From contig SVRK01000020.1 of assembly GCA_015064855.1 (NCBI GenBank), positions 1 through 34,643 of the forward strand: a stretch of 34,643 nt of DNA, written 5' to 3'. Below the pieces are notes generated by a model, which was given only the letters and a program-made list of their open reading frames with translations, was not told the DNA's origin and made no database searches. This stretch comes from Oscillospiraceae bacterium. GTDB lineage: Bacteria > Bacillota > Clostridia > Oscillospirales > CAG-272. The translations under genes and the position numbers were made by a program. Positions within the stretch are counted from its first letter, which is position 1; every line of letters begins with the position of its first letter. Shown here piece after piece: positions 17,506-25,102 of the stretch.

Positions 17506-17534
17506 ATATTACATTATTTTTTTAAAAAATGCAA
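17506..17534 (-). promoter_or_regulatory. Probable promoter of tilS-hpt-ftsH
   Basis: TTGCAT (complement of 17529-17534), a 17-nt spacer and TAATAT (complement of 17506-17511) form a promoter. An overlapping TATAAT (complement of 17503-17508) would need a longer spacer. The region is nearly pure A/T, so the exact choice is uncertain. Confidence 0.5.
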
Positions 17535-17652
17535 TAGATTGTATAAATTTTTCAGTATTTCGTCACTTTTAATTCAGCGAGTACATAATAAAGAATCCTA
17601 TTCTTCCAAATATTGTTCGTTGAAATAGCCAATCAAATCCTTTAAAATTAAA

Positions 17653-17692
17653 TTGTACCAATAAAGTAAATTAAGCTAAAATAAGAAGGAGG
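17653..17692 (+). promoter_or_regulatory. Promoter and ribosome binding site of the small membrane protein gene
   Basis: TTGTAC (17653-17658), an 18-nt spacer and TAAAAT (17677-17682) precede the strong ribosome binding site AAGGAGG (17686-17692), which ends six nucleotides before the ATG. The promoter and ribosome binding site together make this short frame a credible gene. Confidence 0.6.
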
Positions 17693-17698
17693 CGTAAC

Positions 17699-17938
17699 AT
17701 GGACAAGGATAGGTATCATATAATCAACTTTTTTAAGCTACTCGCTTTGATTATTATTGCATCAGAGCTGAGGGTGCTTAGAATATTATTATCGGCAAAA
17801 ACAGATTTTGAGAAAATTTACATATTCTCGGATATACCGTTAATTTGCGAATATCTTGTAGCTTCGCTCACCGTATTTATTATTGGATTTGTATTATGGC
17901 TTGTTTTCGACAAGAAATTTTCAAATCAAAAGCGTTAA
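17699..17938 (+). CDS. Small two-helix membrane protein of unknown function
   Basis: 79 residues. Two hydrophobic segments, about 10-28 (FFKLLALIIIASELRVLRIL) and about 49-70 (ICEYLVASLTVFIIGFVLWLVF), are probably membrane helices joined by a short polar loop. The C-terminus is basic (DKKFSNQKR), which suggests it faces the cytoplasm. It has a near-perfect AAGGAGG site and a plausible promoter, so it is probably expressed. I do not recognise the family. It stands alone, divergent from tilS, and is the first plus-strand gene in the window. Confidence 0.65.
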   Translation: MDKDRYHIINFFKLLALIIIASELRVLRILLSAKTDFEKIYIFSDIPLICEYLVASLTVFIIGFVLWLVFDKKFSNQKR

Positions 17939-18523
17939 AAATAAGCTCAAGGGTTTCGCTTTATCGTGTTAAAGCGTTACAATTTTAGCGCATTAAAGCA
18001 AAAGTGGGACAAAGCCATATACTGCTTGACTTTTGTACATATTGCCCAAAAATATGCATTCAATGGGTGAATATTCACCTTTTTTTCAGCCTTTTTTTGT
18101 CAAGTGGAAAAGTGAAAATTTTTATTTTTCTACATCGACCATTTTCGACATTTGAATAAAATAACGCGATTTTTTCAACTTTTCCACACCCCCAAAGCGT
18201 GGAAAAGTTGAAAATCCACTCAATTTTGTTGGAGTTTTGCACATTTTCCACTAGGTTTTCCACGTCTTAGCATTTTTTCAACCTGTTTTTGAACATTTTT
18301 TCCATTATAGACAAGTGTATAAAATAATTGTGCAACATATACAATTTTTGTTAGTCAACTAACTAAAAAAATTGCACGAAAAAATTTAAAAAGTTCTACG
18401 TTTTGCACAAAGATGAATAAAGGCAAGAGCCTAAAATGGATATGCATTTTCTCTACTCGAAGCGTATAAGTAGTCTAATATTTTCACAAGGATATCGTGT
18501 GAAACGGACGGGGCTTTTTTGGG
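17939..18523. other. AT-rich non-coding region with a DnaA-box-like cluster
   Basis: No gene-like frame is present. The octamer TTTTCCAC (or its complement) occurs five times within 160 bp: 18104-18111, 18180-18187, 18199-18206, 18244-18251 and 18256-18263. The copy at 18180-18188 reads TTTTCCACA, one base from the DnaA box TTATCCACA. A perfect 16-bp inverted repeat (18172-18187 with 18199-18214) carries one octamer in each arm. Further right, 18301-18400 is very A/T-rich and contains a GTTAGT...ACTAAC dyad near 18350. It may be a protein-binding or replication-related region, or may encode a structured RNA; none of these is proven. Confidence 0.45.
18065..18088 (+). terminator. Possible terminator downstream of the small membrane protein gene
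   Basis: GGGTGA-ATAT-TCACC followed by a run of seven T looks like a short intrinsic terminator on the plus strand. It lies about 125 nt after the stop of the only plus-strand gene nearby. The stem is only five pairs, so strength is doubtful. Confidence 0.4.
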
Positions 18524-18812
18524 GATTCTTCGCTTCGCTCAGAATGACAAGCGGGCGTGTCACCCTGAGCGGAACACAGTGCAGTCGAAGGGTCTCTTTT
18601 GGGGGATTCTTCGCTACGTTCAGAATGACAAGCGGGTGTGTCACCCTGAGCGGAACACAGTGCAGTCGAAGGGTCTCCTTTATGAGATTCTTCACTGCGT
18701 TCAGAATGACATGGGGGGTGTCACCCTGAGCGGAACACAGTGCAGTCGAAGGGTCTCTTTTGGGATTCTTCGCTTCGCTCAGAATGACAGGATGACAGTG
18801 TGTCAGAATGAC
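18524..18812. repeat. Tandem array of an interspersed palindromic repeat, period about 81 bp
   Basis: Two alternating elements make up the array. One is GATTCTTCGCTTCGCTC followed by AGAATGACA, present four times with starts at 18524, 18605, 18686 and 18764. The other is TCACCCTGAGCGGAACACAG followed by TGCAGTCGAAGGGTCTC, present three times between them. Spacings are 81, 81 and 78 bp. Both elements have complementary ends (ATTCT/AGAAT and ACCCT/AGGGT) and can fold. Copies of the same two elements occur singly near 2790-2820 and 26210-26265. The period is a multiple of three, which creates open frames on both strands that are not genes. Confidence 0.85.
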
Positions 18813-18813
18813 A

Positions 18814-18843
18814 AAAAAAGAACCGCCTGTGCGGTTCTTTTTC
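18814..18843 (-). terminator. Intrinsic terminator of LRR protein B
   Basis: The stem AAAAGAACCGC (18816-18826) / GCGGTTCTTTT (18831-18841) has loop CTGT and a T-run on the minus strand. It uses the same stem sequence as the terminators of LRR proteins A and C, with a different loop. Confidence 0.85.
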
Positions 18844-18856
18844 TTATTTATTTAAA

Positions 18857-20395
18857 TTATGCAAGCTCTAAAACATCGTTGTATGAAACAAATTGATATT
18901 TGTCGCCCTCTGCCTTTTCGCCCTTTTCGAGGTAAACATATTCTGTGGTTTCACCACTTGTAACCTCAACGTAAGCGCCGATAGCAAACTTTGTTGCTTT
19001 TAATTCCTCTGTTGTAAAGCCTGTAAGCTTTAATTCAATATTACAGAAGCTTGAATCCATTTTTGCTCTAAATGCACCTACGTTAGGGTTGCCCTCGTTA
19101 TCCAAGATGTCGCCGCCCTTAAGTGCATCCTTTGTTGCTGCGTACATACCGAAATTAACAACCTTTTCGGTTTCTGCAAAGTAAGTTTCGATTGAAGCCT
19201 TGTTTACGATATACTTGATTGAAATAGCGCCTGTGCCGTCCTCAATAGCGGAATAGCCAAGGTATGTGAACATCTTGTCAACCGTCTTTGTTGTTGCAAC
19301 GTTTTCACAGTGTGAGCAAAGCTTGCCGTACTTCATATCGGTCATGTAGTCTGTAAATACAAATTGTGCCTCTTCACTTGCGTAAAGACCATTACATATT
19401 GAGCAGGTTTTATTTGCACCATAGAAAATTGTATTTGTGCTATATTTAGTACCGGGAACGTAGTTTGCAAAAGGTTGAACGTCATATCCCGAAAAAGCGG
19501 AATAACTATTCTTAAAATCATTTACGTTATCGCCCGAATAAATTACAACATTCGGTCTGGTTCCATACAAGAAATTAAGGGTAGCGCCTTGGTCAATAGC
19601 TGGCATAACGATCACTTTAAGTGCTGACATATGTGCAAGCATATCTTTTCCAAAGGAGTTCATGCTGTGTGGGAATATAAATGTTTCTACAGGACAATAA
19701 AGGAAGCAGTTATTACCGATGCTTGTAAGTGTGGTTGGGAACTTGAAGTTTGCAAGGCTCTTGCAGCTTCCGAAAGCCCAGCTGCCAATGCTTGTTATTT
19801 GCGTATTAAACAAATCACCGCTCGTTAGCTTTGTGCAATCTTTAAAGCAGCTTGCACCCAAGCTTGTAAGCGTGCTTGGATAATCAACTGTTACAAGGCT
19901 TGAACAACCGTCAAAGCAGTTGCCGCCATATGATGAAACTTTTGCGTTCTTCGCTTCAACCTTCGTAAGACCTGTACAGCCCATAAATTGAGCATTATGG
20001 AAATTAATTGGACTTGCTGCCTCAGTGTTCTCAATCTTAACTGTTTGAAGCGTTGTTATTCTTCTAAACGCGTGCTGTTCAACCGTGGAAACATTAGCAC
20101 CGATTGTCAAATGCTTGATGTATGCATTAGGATCACCATTAACTATACCAAAAGCGTTTTGTGCAATGGTTGTTACCTTGTAAGTAACTCCGCCAACCTC
20201 AATTGTTGCAGGAATTACAACTGTTTCGAGTGTGCAGCTTCCGCGATTTTCGCTTGTTACAGTAGCATATGCTGTTTCTCCGCTACCTGAAACGGAATAA
20301 TAAATACCGTCAACCTCAACGGCTGAAACAGAAATTGCAAAAAGACACATAAGTGCTGAAACGAGCACAAGTGCTAAAATAATTTTCTTTTTCAT
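18857..20395 (-). CDS. Secreted BspA-like leucine-rich-repeat protein (LRR protein B)
   Basis: 512 residues. The signal peptide (1-25) ends FAISVSA, nearly the same as in LRR proteins A and C. Residues 30-75 form a short domain ending PATIEVGGVTYKVTTIA. LRR_5 repeats follow to about 310 (GCSSLVTVDYPSTLTSLG and similar). Two CxxC pairs come next (TCSIC, LCSHC). The C-terminal module starts FTYLGYSAIED, includes FGMYAAT in the position of YGLVVSA, and ends YNDVLELA without the acidic tail of its paralogues. No cell-wall sorting motif is visible. It is divergent from the AraC gene at 20534, and the two promoters share their -10 element. AGGAGA precedes the ATG. The ligand is unknown. Confidence 0.88.
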   Translation of the reverse strand: MKKKIILALVLVSALMCLFAISVSAVEVDGIYYSVSGSGETAYATVTSENRGSCTLETVVIPATIEVGGVTYKVTTIAQNAFGIVNGDPNAYIKHLTIGANVSTVEQHAFRRITTLQTVKIENTEAASPINFHNAQFMGCTGLTKVEAKNAKVSSYGGNCFDGCSSLVTVDYPSTLTSLGASCFKDCTKLTSGDLFNTQITSIGSWAFGSCKSLANFKFPTTLTSIGNNCFLYCPVETFIFPHSMNSFGKDMLAHMSALKVIVMPAIDQGATLNFLYGTRPNVVIYSGDNVNDFKNSYSAFSGYDVQPFANYVPGTKYSTNTIFYGANKTCSICNGLYASEEAQFVFTDYMTDMKYGKLCSHCENVATTKTVDKMFTYLGYSAIEDGTGAISIKYIVNKASIETYFAETEKVVNFGMYAATKDALKGGDILDNEGNPNVGAFRAKMDSSFCNIELKLTGFTTEELKATKFAIGAYVEVTSGETTEYVYLEKGEKAEGDKYQFVSYNDVLELA

Positions 20396-20434
20396 AATTT
20401 TCTCCTAATATTTTAAAATGAAGTTTTTAATTGA

Positions 20435-20483
20435 TTGACTTTTTGCTATTTTCATTGTACAATATATATATGAGCTATATCAA
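20435..20483. promoter_or_regulatory. Divergent overlapping promoters sharing a palindromic -10 (LRR protein B and AraC)
   Basis: Plus strand: TTGACT (20435-20440), a 17-nt spacer and TACAAT (20458-20463). Minus strand: TTGATA (complement of 20478-20483), an 18-nt spacer and TACAAT (complement of 20454-20459). The two -10 elements overlap within the palindrome ATTGTACAAT (20454-20463), so polymerase can occupy only one direction at a time. Confidence 0.65.
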
Positions 20484-20533
20484 TAGATTTTTTTATTAAA
20501 TAAATGGACTTTTTTACTATTTGGAGGTGGAAA

Positions 20534-21367
20534 ATGGCACGAACAATGGTCTTGCATAATGATTACTTAAACTTTAACAGCAAAAGCTCTCGTGATTATC
20601 CGATACAGGTAAACACAGCCGGATACTATGATGCTTCCTCTCCATTTACAACGTTTAACTCTGTCGGCAGAGATGATTACTACTTGCTTTATTTAGTTGA
20701 CGGACAGCTTTCAGTTATCATCAACAATAAAGAGCATACTATAAAAAAGGGCTCTATCGTTATTTTCCCACCGAAATATAGATATAAGTATTTCGGCAAT
20801 CCTCCTATTCATTATTTGTACGTGCATTTTACCGGCTCATATGCTGACAGATTTTTGGAGGAATGTGGCTTTGTTGACTTGCCTTGTATAATCGAAAATG
20901 ATTTTAGCGTTGAAATGCAAAGCAAATTCAATCTGATGATTAACGCTTTCTTATATAAAGATCCTCTTTACATTCAAAAATCCGCGTGTCTTTTGCAGGA
21001 AATTTTGATAAGCATTTATGAAAACGCAAAGGACAAAGCAGAGGATTCACCTCTAAAAGCATCTCTTAAATATATACATAATTTTTTCACAAGCAAAATT
21101 GATATCCCCTATCTTGCTAACCTTGAAAACCTTAGCAATTCAAGATACGTAACGATTTTTAAAAAGCAGATGGGAAAATCACCTAATGAATATATTATTG
21201 ATTTAAGGCTACAGCTTGCTAAAAGCCTGCTTGAAAATACTAATATGTCGATACGGCAAATCAGCGAAAGTATTGGTTACACAGACCAATATTTCTTTAG
21301 CAGATTGTTCAAAAAGCATATCGGTGTTTCTCCGCAAGCGTATAGAAAAACAAATAATTTTAATTGA
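20534..21367 (+). CDS. AraC-family transcriptional regulator, upstream of a GH78-like gene
   Basis: 277 residues from the chosen start. The N-terminal half is a cupin-type sensor domain (GQLSVIINNKEHTIKKGSIV, then FPPKYRYKYFGNPPIHYLYVHF). The C-terminal 100 residues hold the two helix-turn-helix motifs of the family, ending IRQISESIGYTDQYFFSRLF and GVSPQAYRKT. An in-frame ATG at 20504 exists. The ATG at 20534 is preferred because GGAGG (20523-20527) lies six nucleotides before it. It is 61 nt upstream of the GH78-like gene on the same strand, so it most likely senses a sugar or glycoside and activates that gene. Because its promoter overlaps that of LRR protein B, binding there could also affect the LRR gene; this is inference. 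Confidence 0.88.
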   Translation: MARTMVLHNDYLNFNSKSSRDYPIQVNTAGYYDASSPFTTFNSVGRDDYYLLYLVDGQLSVIINNKEHTIKKGSIVIFPPKYRYKYFGNPPIHYLYVHFTGSYADRFLEECGFVDLPCIIENDFSVEMQSKFNLMINAFLYKDPLYIQKSACLLQEILISIYENAKDKAEDSPLKASLKYIHNFFTSKIDIPYLANLENLSNSRYVTIFKKQMGKSPNEYIIDLRLQLAKSLLENTNMSIRQISESIGYTDQYFFSRLFKKHIGVSPQAYRKTNNFN

Positions 21368-21428
21368 TATTATCAATTAATACTGCAAATAACGACAAAT
21401 AAACTAAAATATTTATCACGAGGTTTTT

Positions 21429-23540
21429 ATGCTTTTTACACCATTTGAATTTAAAATTGCAAAACCTATTTGGCTTGAAAATTACGAAGGGGAAATGAAC
21501 CGTACGGCTTTATTCACCGCATCATTGACAAAGGGCAAAAATACTGTTTTACATATAACGGCGCAAAACACTTATCAAGTTTTTATAAACGGAAAATTTG
21601 TGTTTTTCGGGCCTTCTCGCGCTTCTCACGGTTACTATCGCGTTGACCACTTGCCTATTGGCAAATATCTTACTAAAAAGGAAAATGAAATTTCCGTTTT
21701 AGTGTCTGGCTACCACTGTCATAATTTTTATCTCGTTTCCGAGCTTGCGTTTTTCGTATGTGAGGCAACGGACGGTGACAAGGTGTTTTTAGCAACGGGC
21801 ACAGACGCTTGGCAGTCTTATTTATATGAACAAAAGCTACAAAAGGTAGAAAGATACGCCTACCAGCGTCCTTTCTGCGAGGTTTATGATTTTCAAACAA
21901 AATCACCTCTCCAAACAGGAGAAAAAGCATCACAAAAGGTATACGATAATTTTGGCAATACCTTTATTGAGCGTGAGGTCAGCTATCCCGCCTTCCCATA
22001 TGAAAAAGGCACCCTGATTGAAGGGGGTAACGTACAAAAATTAGACACTCCCCGTCCTTTTTCAACTTGGTGGAGCGCACAAATCGGAAAATCATATCAC
22101 GGCTTTTTGAATTCCGAGCTTGAATTTAATTCCACCGAATATGTTGGATATTTAGACCTTATAAAAAGCGATAAAAGGATATGCAAGACATTAAAAACCG
22201 ACTCTTACATAACCTACGAAATGAAATGCAATTTAACAGGTCTTGTTAAAATTGAAATTAGCGCAAAGAGTGACACCACAATAGCTCTTACCTTTGACGA
22301 GCTACTGTCAAACGGCAAGGTTGACTACGCAAGAATGGAATGTGCAAACGTAATTGTTTATAAATTAAAGGGCGGAGAAAAATATTCGCTTCTTACTGCC
22401 GAGCCATATACATTTAAGTATATGAACGTAATTTCGGTAGGTGGCGAGGCAACCATTGACTTGCTCGGTGTTATCCGTTGTGATTTCAACGAGAAAGAAA
22501 TTATAAAGAAAATCAAGCCATCGGCTGACGCACAAATAAAACGCATATATAATGCTGCACTTGAAACCTTCCGCCAAAACACGTACGATATTTATATGGA
22601 TTGTCCATCACGTGAGCGTGCTGGTTGGCTTTGTGACAGCTTTTTCACATCTCGCGTTGAGAATTTAATGAGTGGAAAAAGCCGTGTTGAGCACGCATTT
22701 CTTTCCAACTTTCTAATGGCGGGACAATACCCGAGAGTTCCCGACGGTATGCTACCGATGTGCTATCCTGCCGACCACACGGACGGCAACTTTATCCCCA
22801 ACTGGGCAATGTGGTACGTGCTTGAATTAAAGGAATATTTCTTACGCACGGGAGATGAAGAATTTGTGCTTTCCGCGCGTGAGGCTGTTTACCGATTGGT
22901 TGAATATTTCAGAGGCTTTGAAAACGAAAACGGACTTCTTGAAAAATTAAAGGGTTGGGTTTTTGTTGAGTGGTCTAGGTGCAACAGTCTAACACAGGAC
23001 ATAAATTATCCTACCAATATGCTCTACTACAAGTTCAAAAAGACAGTTGGCGCACTATACGACGACCTCTCTCTTATGTGCGAGGCTGATGAATTAAAGG
23101 AAGCTATTAACAAAGAGGCAAAAATAGGTGAATTTTACTGTGATAATGCCGTTTATGACGCAGACGGTGTGGCTAAATTGAGTGGAGAAATTACCGAAAC
23201 GGCACAATATTACGCATTCTTTACAGGCATTGCCGACAAGGTGACAAATAAAGAGCTGTGGGACACAATGATACGTGACTTCGGCTCAAAAAGAAAGCAA
23301 GATAACAAATGGGAAAACGTACATTTTTCAAATGCTTTTATCGGCAACTATCTCCGTCTTGACCTACTTAAAAGCGCAGGCTTGAAAGAAGAGCTTGAGG
23401 CTGATATTCGCGGATATTTTGACTATATGGCAAAAACGACAGGCACTCTTTGGGAGTACGACTCCACGTGTGCAAGCTGTAATCACGGTTTTGCCTCTCA
23501 CGTGCTGGTATGGCTTGACTATCTTGGATATTTGGAGTAA
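21429..23540 (+). CDS. GH78-like glycoside hydrolase (probable alpha-L-rhamnosidase family)
   Basis: 703 residues with no signal peptide, so probably cytoplasmic. The N-terminal 230 residues are beta-rich accessory domains (ENYEGEMNRTALFTASLT, then TYQVFINGKFVFFGPSR and a DHLPIGKYL segment), as in rhamnosidases with a jelly-roll carbohydrate-binding part. The (alpha/alpha)6-barrel begins near 370. The region YMDCPSRERAGWLCD (389-403) matches the place of the GH78 signature DCPQRDERLGWTGD, but is one residue shorter and lacks the RDER aspartate that acts as general acid in characterised members. WEYDS..ASCNHGFASH near the end fits the barrel's last conserved strand. The substrate is therefore uncertain: rhamnose or a related alpha-linked sugar. 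CGAGG precedes the ATG. It follows an AraC gene and probably belongs to the same regulatory unit. Confidence 0.75.
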   Translation: MLFTPFEFKIAKPIWLENYEGEMNRTALFTASLTKGKNTVLHITAQNTYQVFINGKFVFFGPSRASHGYYRVDHLPIGKYLTKKENEISVLVSGYHCHNFYLVSELAFFVCEATDGDKVFLATGTDAWQSYLYEQKLQKVERYAYQRPFCEVYDFQTKSPLQTGEKASQKVYDNFGNTFIEREVSYPAFPYEKGTLIEGGNVQKLDTPRPFSTWWSAQIGKSYHGFLNSELEFNSTEYVGYLDLIKSDKRICKTLKTDSYITYEMKCNLTGLVKIEISAKSDTTIALTFDELLSNGKVDYARMECANVIVYKLKGGEKYSLLTAEPYTFKYMNVISVGGEATIDLLGVIRCDFNEKEIIKKIKPSADAQIKRIYNAALETFRQNTYDIYMDCPSRERAGWLCDSFFTSRVENLMSGKSRVEHAFLSNFLMAGQYPRVPDGMLPMCYPADHTDGNFIPNWAMWYVLELKEYFLRTGDEEFVLSAREAVYRLVEYFRGFENENGLLEKLKGWVFVEWSRCNSLTQDINYPTNMLYYKFKKTVGALYDDLSLMCEADELKEAINKEAKIGEFYCDNAVYDADGVAKLSGEITETAQYYAFFTGIADKVTNKELWDTMIRDFGSKRKQDNKWENVHFSNAFIGNYLRLDLLKSAGLKEELEADIRGYFDYMAKTTGTLWEYDSTCASCNHGFASHVLVWLDYLGYLE

Positions 23541-23627
23541 GGGCTACGACGCGACGGCATAATCAAAATTAAAAGGCGAAAACACATTTTTTTCGCACGT
23601 TTGCACCAATTCTAAATTTTAATGTTG

Positions 23628-23643
23628 AAAAGCCACGGCTTTT
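23628..23643 (+). terminator. Weak hairpin after the GH78-like gene
   Basis: AAAAGCC-AC-GGCTTTT is a short perfect inverted repeat about 90 nt after the stop codon. The T-run is only four bases, then CTTCC, so termination is possible but uncertain. Confidence 0.3.
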
Positions 23644-23670
23644 CTTCCTAGTCTATGCCTTTTATTTTTT

Positions 23671-23728
23671 ATTGGTGAATTTCCCCTCTCGACGTACACT
23701 AGTACGCCTTCGGATGAAATTCACCAAT
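23671..23728. repeat. Nested palindromic element between convergent genes
   Basis: The outer arms ATTGGTGAATTT (23671-23682) and AAATTCACCAAT (23717-23728) are perfectly complementary. Inside them is CGTAC-ACTA-GTACG. The 58-bp unit looks like a REP- or MITE-type element. It has no long T-run, and it sits in the 290-nt gap between the convergent GH78-like and oxidoreductase genes. No second copy is in the window. Confidence 0.5.
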
Positions 23729-23783
23729 TTCTGCTCGCCACCTCTTCGCCCTTCGGCTACCACATAAGGGCATAACCCAAAAC

Positions 23784-23814
23784 AAAAGAGGCACTTTTAG
23801 TTAGTGTCTCTTTT
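23784..23814 (-). terminator. Intrinsic terminator of the oxidoreductase gene
   Basis: AAAAGAGGCAC pairs with GTGTCTCTTTT with one G-T wobble. On the minus strand it is followed by TTTTGTTTT. It begins 16 nt after the oxidoreductase stop codon. Confidence 0.65.
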
Positions 23815-23830
23815 AACTTTTATTTAATAA

Positions 23831-24916
23831 TCAATCGAACAGCTTTGGAATCTCCAAAAGCTCTCCACCACGCTTGGCGCTTTCGTTTGCTATAATGCCG
23901 GGGAGTGAAATTCTAATACCCATATCAACGTCAATCGGTGGGTCGGTATCCTCGATTATACACTTAATAAAGTCGCGTATCATTTTTGCGTCAACTCCAC
24001 CATGTCCGTAAACGTCATCTGTATTTGAAAGCCTTACGGGAATTTCAAAAAACTTTTCAAAGGTATCGGGAATTTCCTTCATTTTTGCAAACGAGGTTGC
24101 TTCCTCAAGCGGCTTTGTTTTGTCGGTAAGAATTGAGCCCTTTGTTCCGTAAAGAGCAAAGTTGTGGTCGTATCCAACGTACATACCAAAACCAATGAAG
24201 ATACGAATTACCGCGCCCTTTGCAGTTTTGAATATTGCTATTCCGTTCTCATCACCCTCGGCGTATTGATTATATTTTGTAACGCTTGGTGCCATACAGG
24301 AAACGCTGACACAGTAATCGTCCATTATATAAAGAAGTGGACCTAAATTGTGTGTTAGATACGTTATTGCAGGGTTGTATCTACGCCAATGGTTTTCAGG
24401 CTCATATGGTTTTATATCATCGGGATTCGGCGCATGTAAATACTCAGACTCGGCATATAAAATATCACCAAACTTGCCTTCCTCGCGCATTCTTTTCCAA
24501 GCCTCGATAAACGCCCAATAAAAGCAGTTTTCCCCTGCCATATATTTAAGGTTTGGGTGTGATTTTACAGCGTCACGAAGAATTTTAACCTCTTCCATGG
24601 TTTCTATAACGGGAATTTCGCTGAGCACATGCTTACCTGCCTCAAGTGCCATAACCGTATGCTTTGTGTGCAGTGGCTTGTCGGTCGCTATATAAACTGC
24701 GTCAATATCACTCTTTAAAAGCTCCTCTATGCTATTAAAGCATAGCAAGTCCTTAACACCGTTTTTCTCATAATCCGCCTTGCATGCTTGCAGGGTCTTC
24801 GGGTCGGAGTCCGCTATTGCACGGATAACAACGTTGTCATCCCCTATTAGTGTCCAGGCAACGTAAGCGCCTCTTTTAAGACCTACAACACCAAGCTTTA
24901 TCACTTTCTTTTCCAT
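23831..24916 (-). CDS. Gfo/Idh/MocA-family oxidoreductase
   Basis: 361 residues. The N-terminal Rossmann fold starts KLGVVGLKRGAYVA and includes IRAIADSDP, then the AVYIATDKPLHTKH strand-helix. The family's usual EKP motif after GKHVL reads SEIPV here (E100-I101-P102), so the lysine often needed for catalysis is missing. The C-terminal alpha/beta domain has the NPAITYLTHNLGPLLYIMDD segment, where active-site His and Asp are normally found. Members act on sugars, sugar phosphates or inositols with NAD(P). The substrate here is unknown, and the enzyme could be a non-classical or inactive member. It is divergent from a second AraC gene, which may regulate it. AAAGGA precedes the ATG. Confidence 0.85.
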   Translation of the reverse strand: MEKKVIKLGVVGLKRGAYVAWTLIGDDNVVIRAIADSDPKTLQACKADYEKNGVKDLLCFNSIEELLKSDIDAVYIATDKPLHTKHTVMALEAGKHVLSEIPVIETMEEVKILRDAVKSHPNLKYMAGENCFYWAFIEAWKRMREEGKFGDILYAESEYLHAPNPDDIKPYEPENHWRRYNPAITYLTHNLGPLLYIMDDYCVSVSCMAPSVTKYNQYAEGDENGIAIFKTAKGAVIRIFIGFGMYVGYDHNFALYGTKGSILTDKTKPLEEATSFAKMKEIPDTFEKFFEIPVRLSNTDDVYGHGGVDAKMIRDFIKCIIEDTDPPIDVDMGIRISLPGIIANESAKRGGELLEIPKLFD

Positions 24917-25046
24917 AAATGTGTCCTTTGCTAATTAATAAAAATGAATAAAATTGTCTACTATAATTCTATCAAAGAATATTTAATTAGTAAATGTAAA
25001 TTTTCGTGTTTCTTATGGAATTTTTTCCCTTTAAATTGTTTTTTTC

Positions 25047-25096
25047 TTGACTTTTTTTGAAAAAGCATTCATAATAAAATTATAAAAGAAAAGGAG
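25047..25096 (+). promoter_or_regulatory. Promoter and ribosome binding site of the second AraC gene
   Basis: TTGACT (25047-25052), a 17-nt spacer and CATAAT (25070-25075) are followed by AAAAGGAG about seven nucleotides before the ATG at 25103. The 186-nt gap to the divergent oxidoreductase start also contains a weaker TTGATA-type element for the other strand, which I could not place with confidence. Confidence 0.65.
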
Positions 25097-25102
25097 AGTG
25101 CT

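Noticed and set aside
17939..18300. Firm call of a replication origin
   Set aside because: The octamer cluster is suggestive, but no origin-linked gene is in the window and the boxes differ by one base from the usual DnaA box, so it is kept as a finding only.
18436..18896. Open frames of 80-125 codons on both strands across the 18.5 kb repeats
   Set aside because: They are translations of the tandem palindromic repeat; their internal repeats follow the DNA period, both strands are open at once, and no ribosome binding site precedes them.
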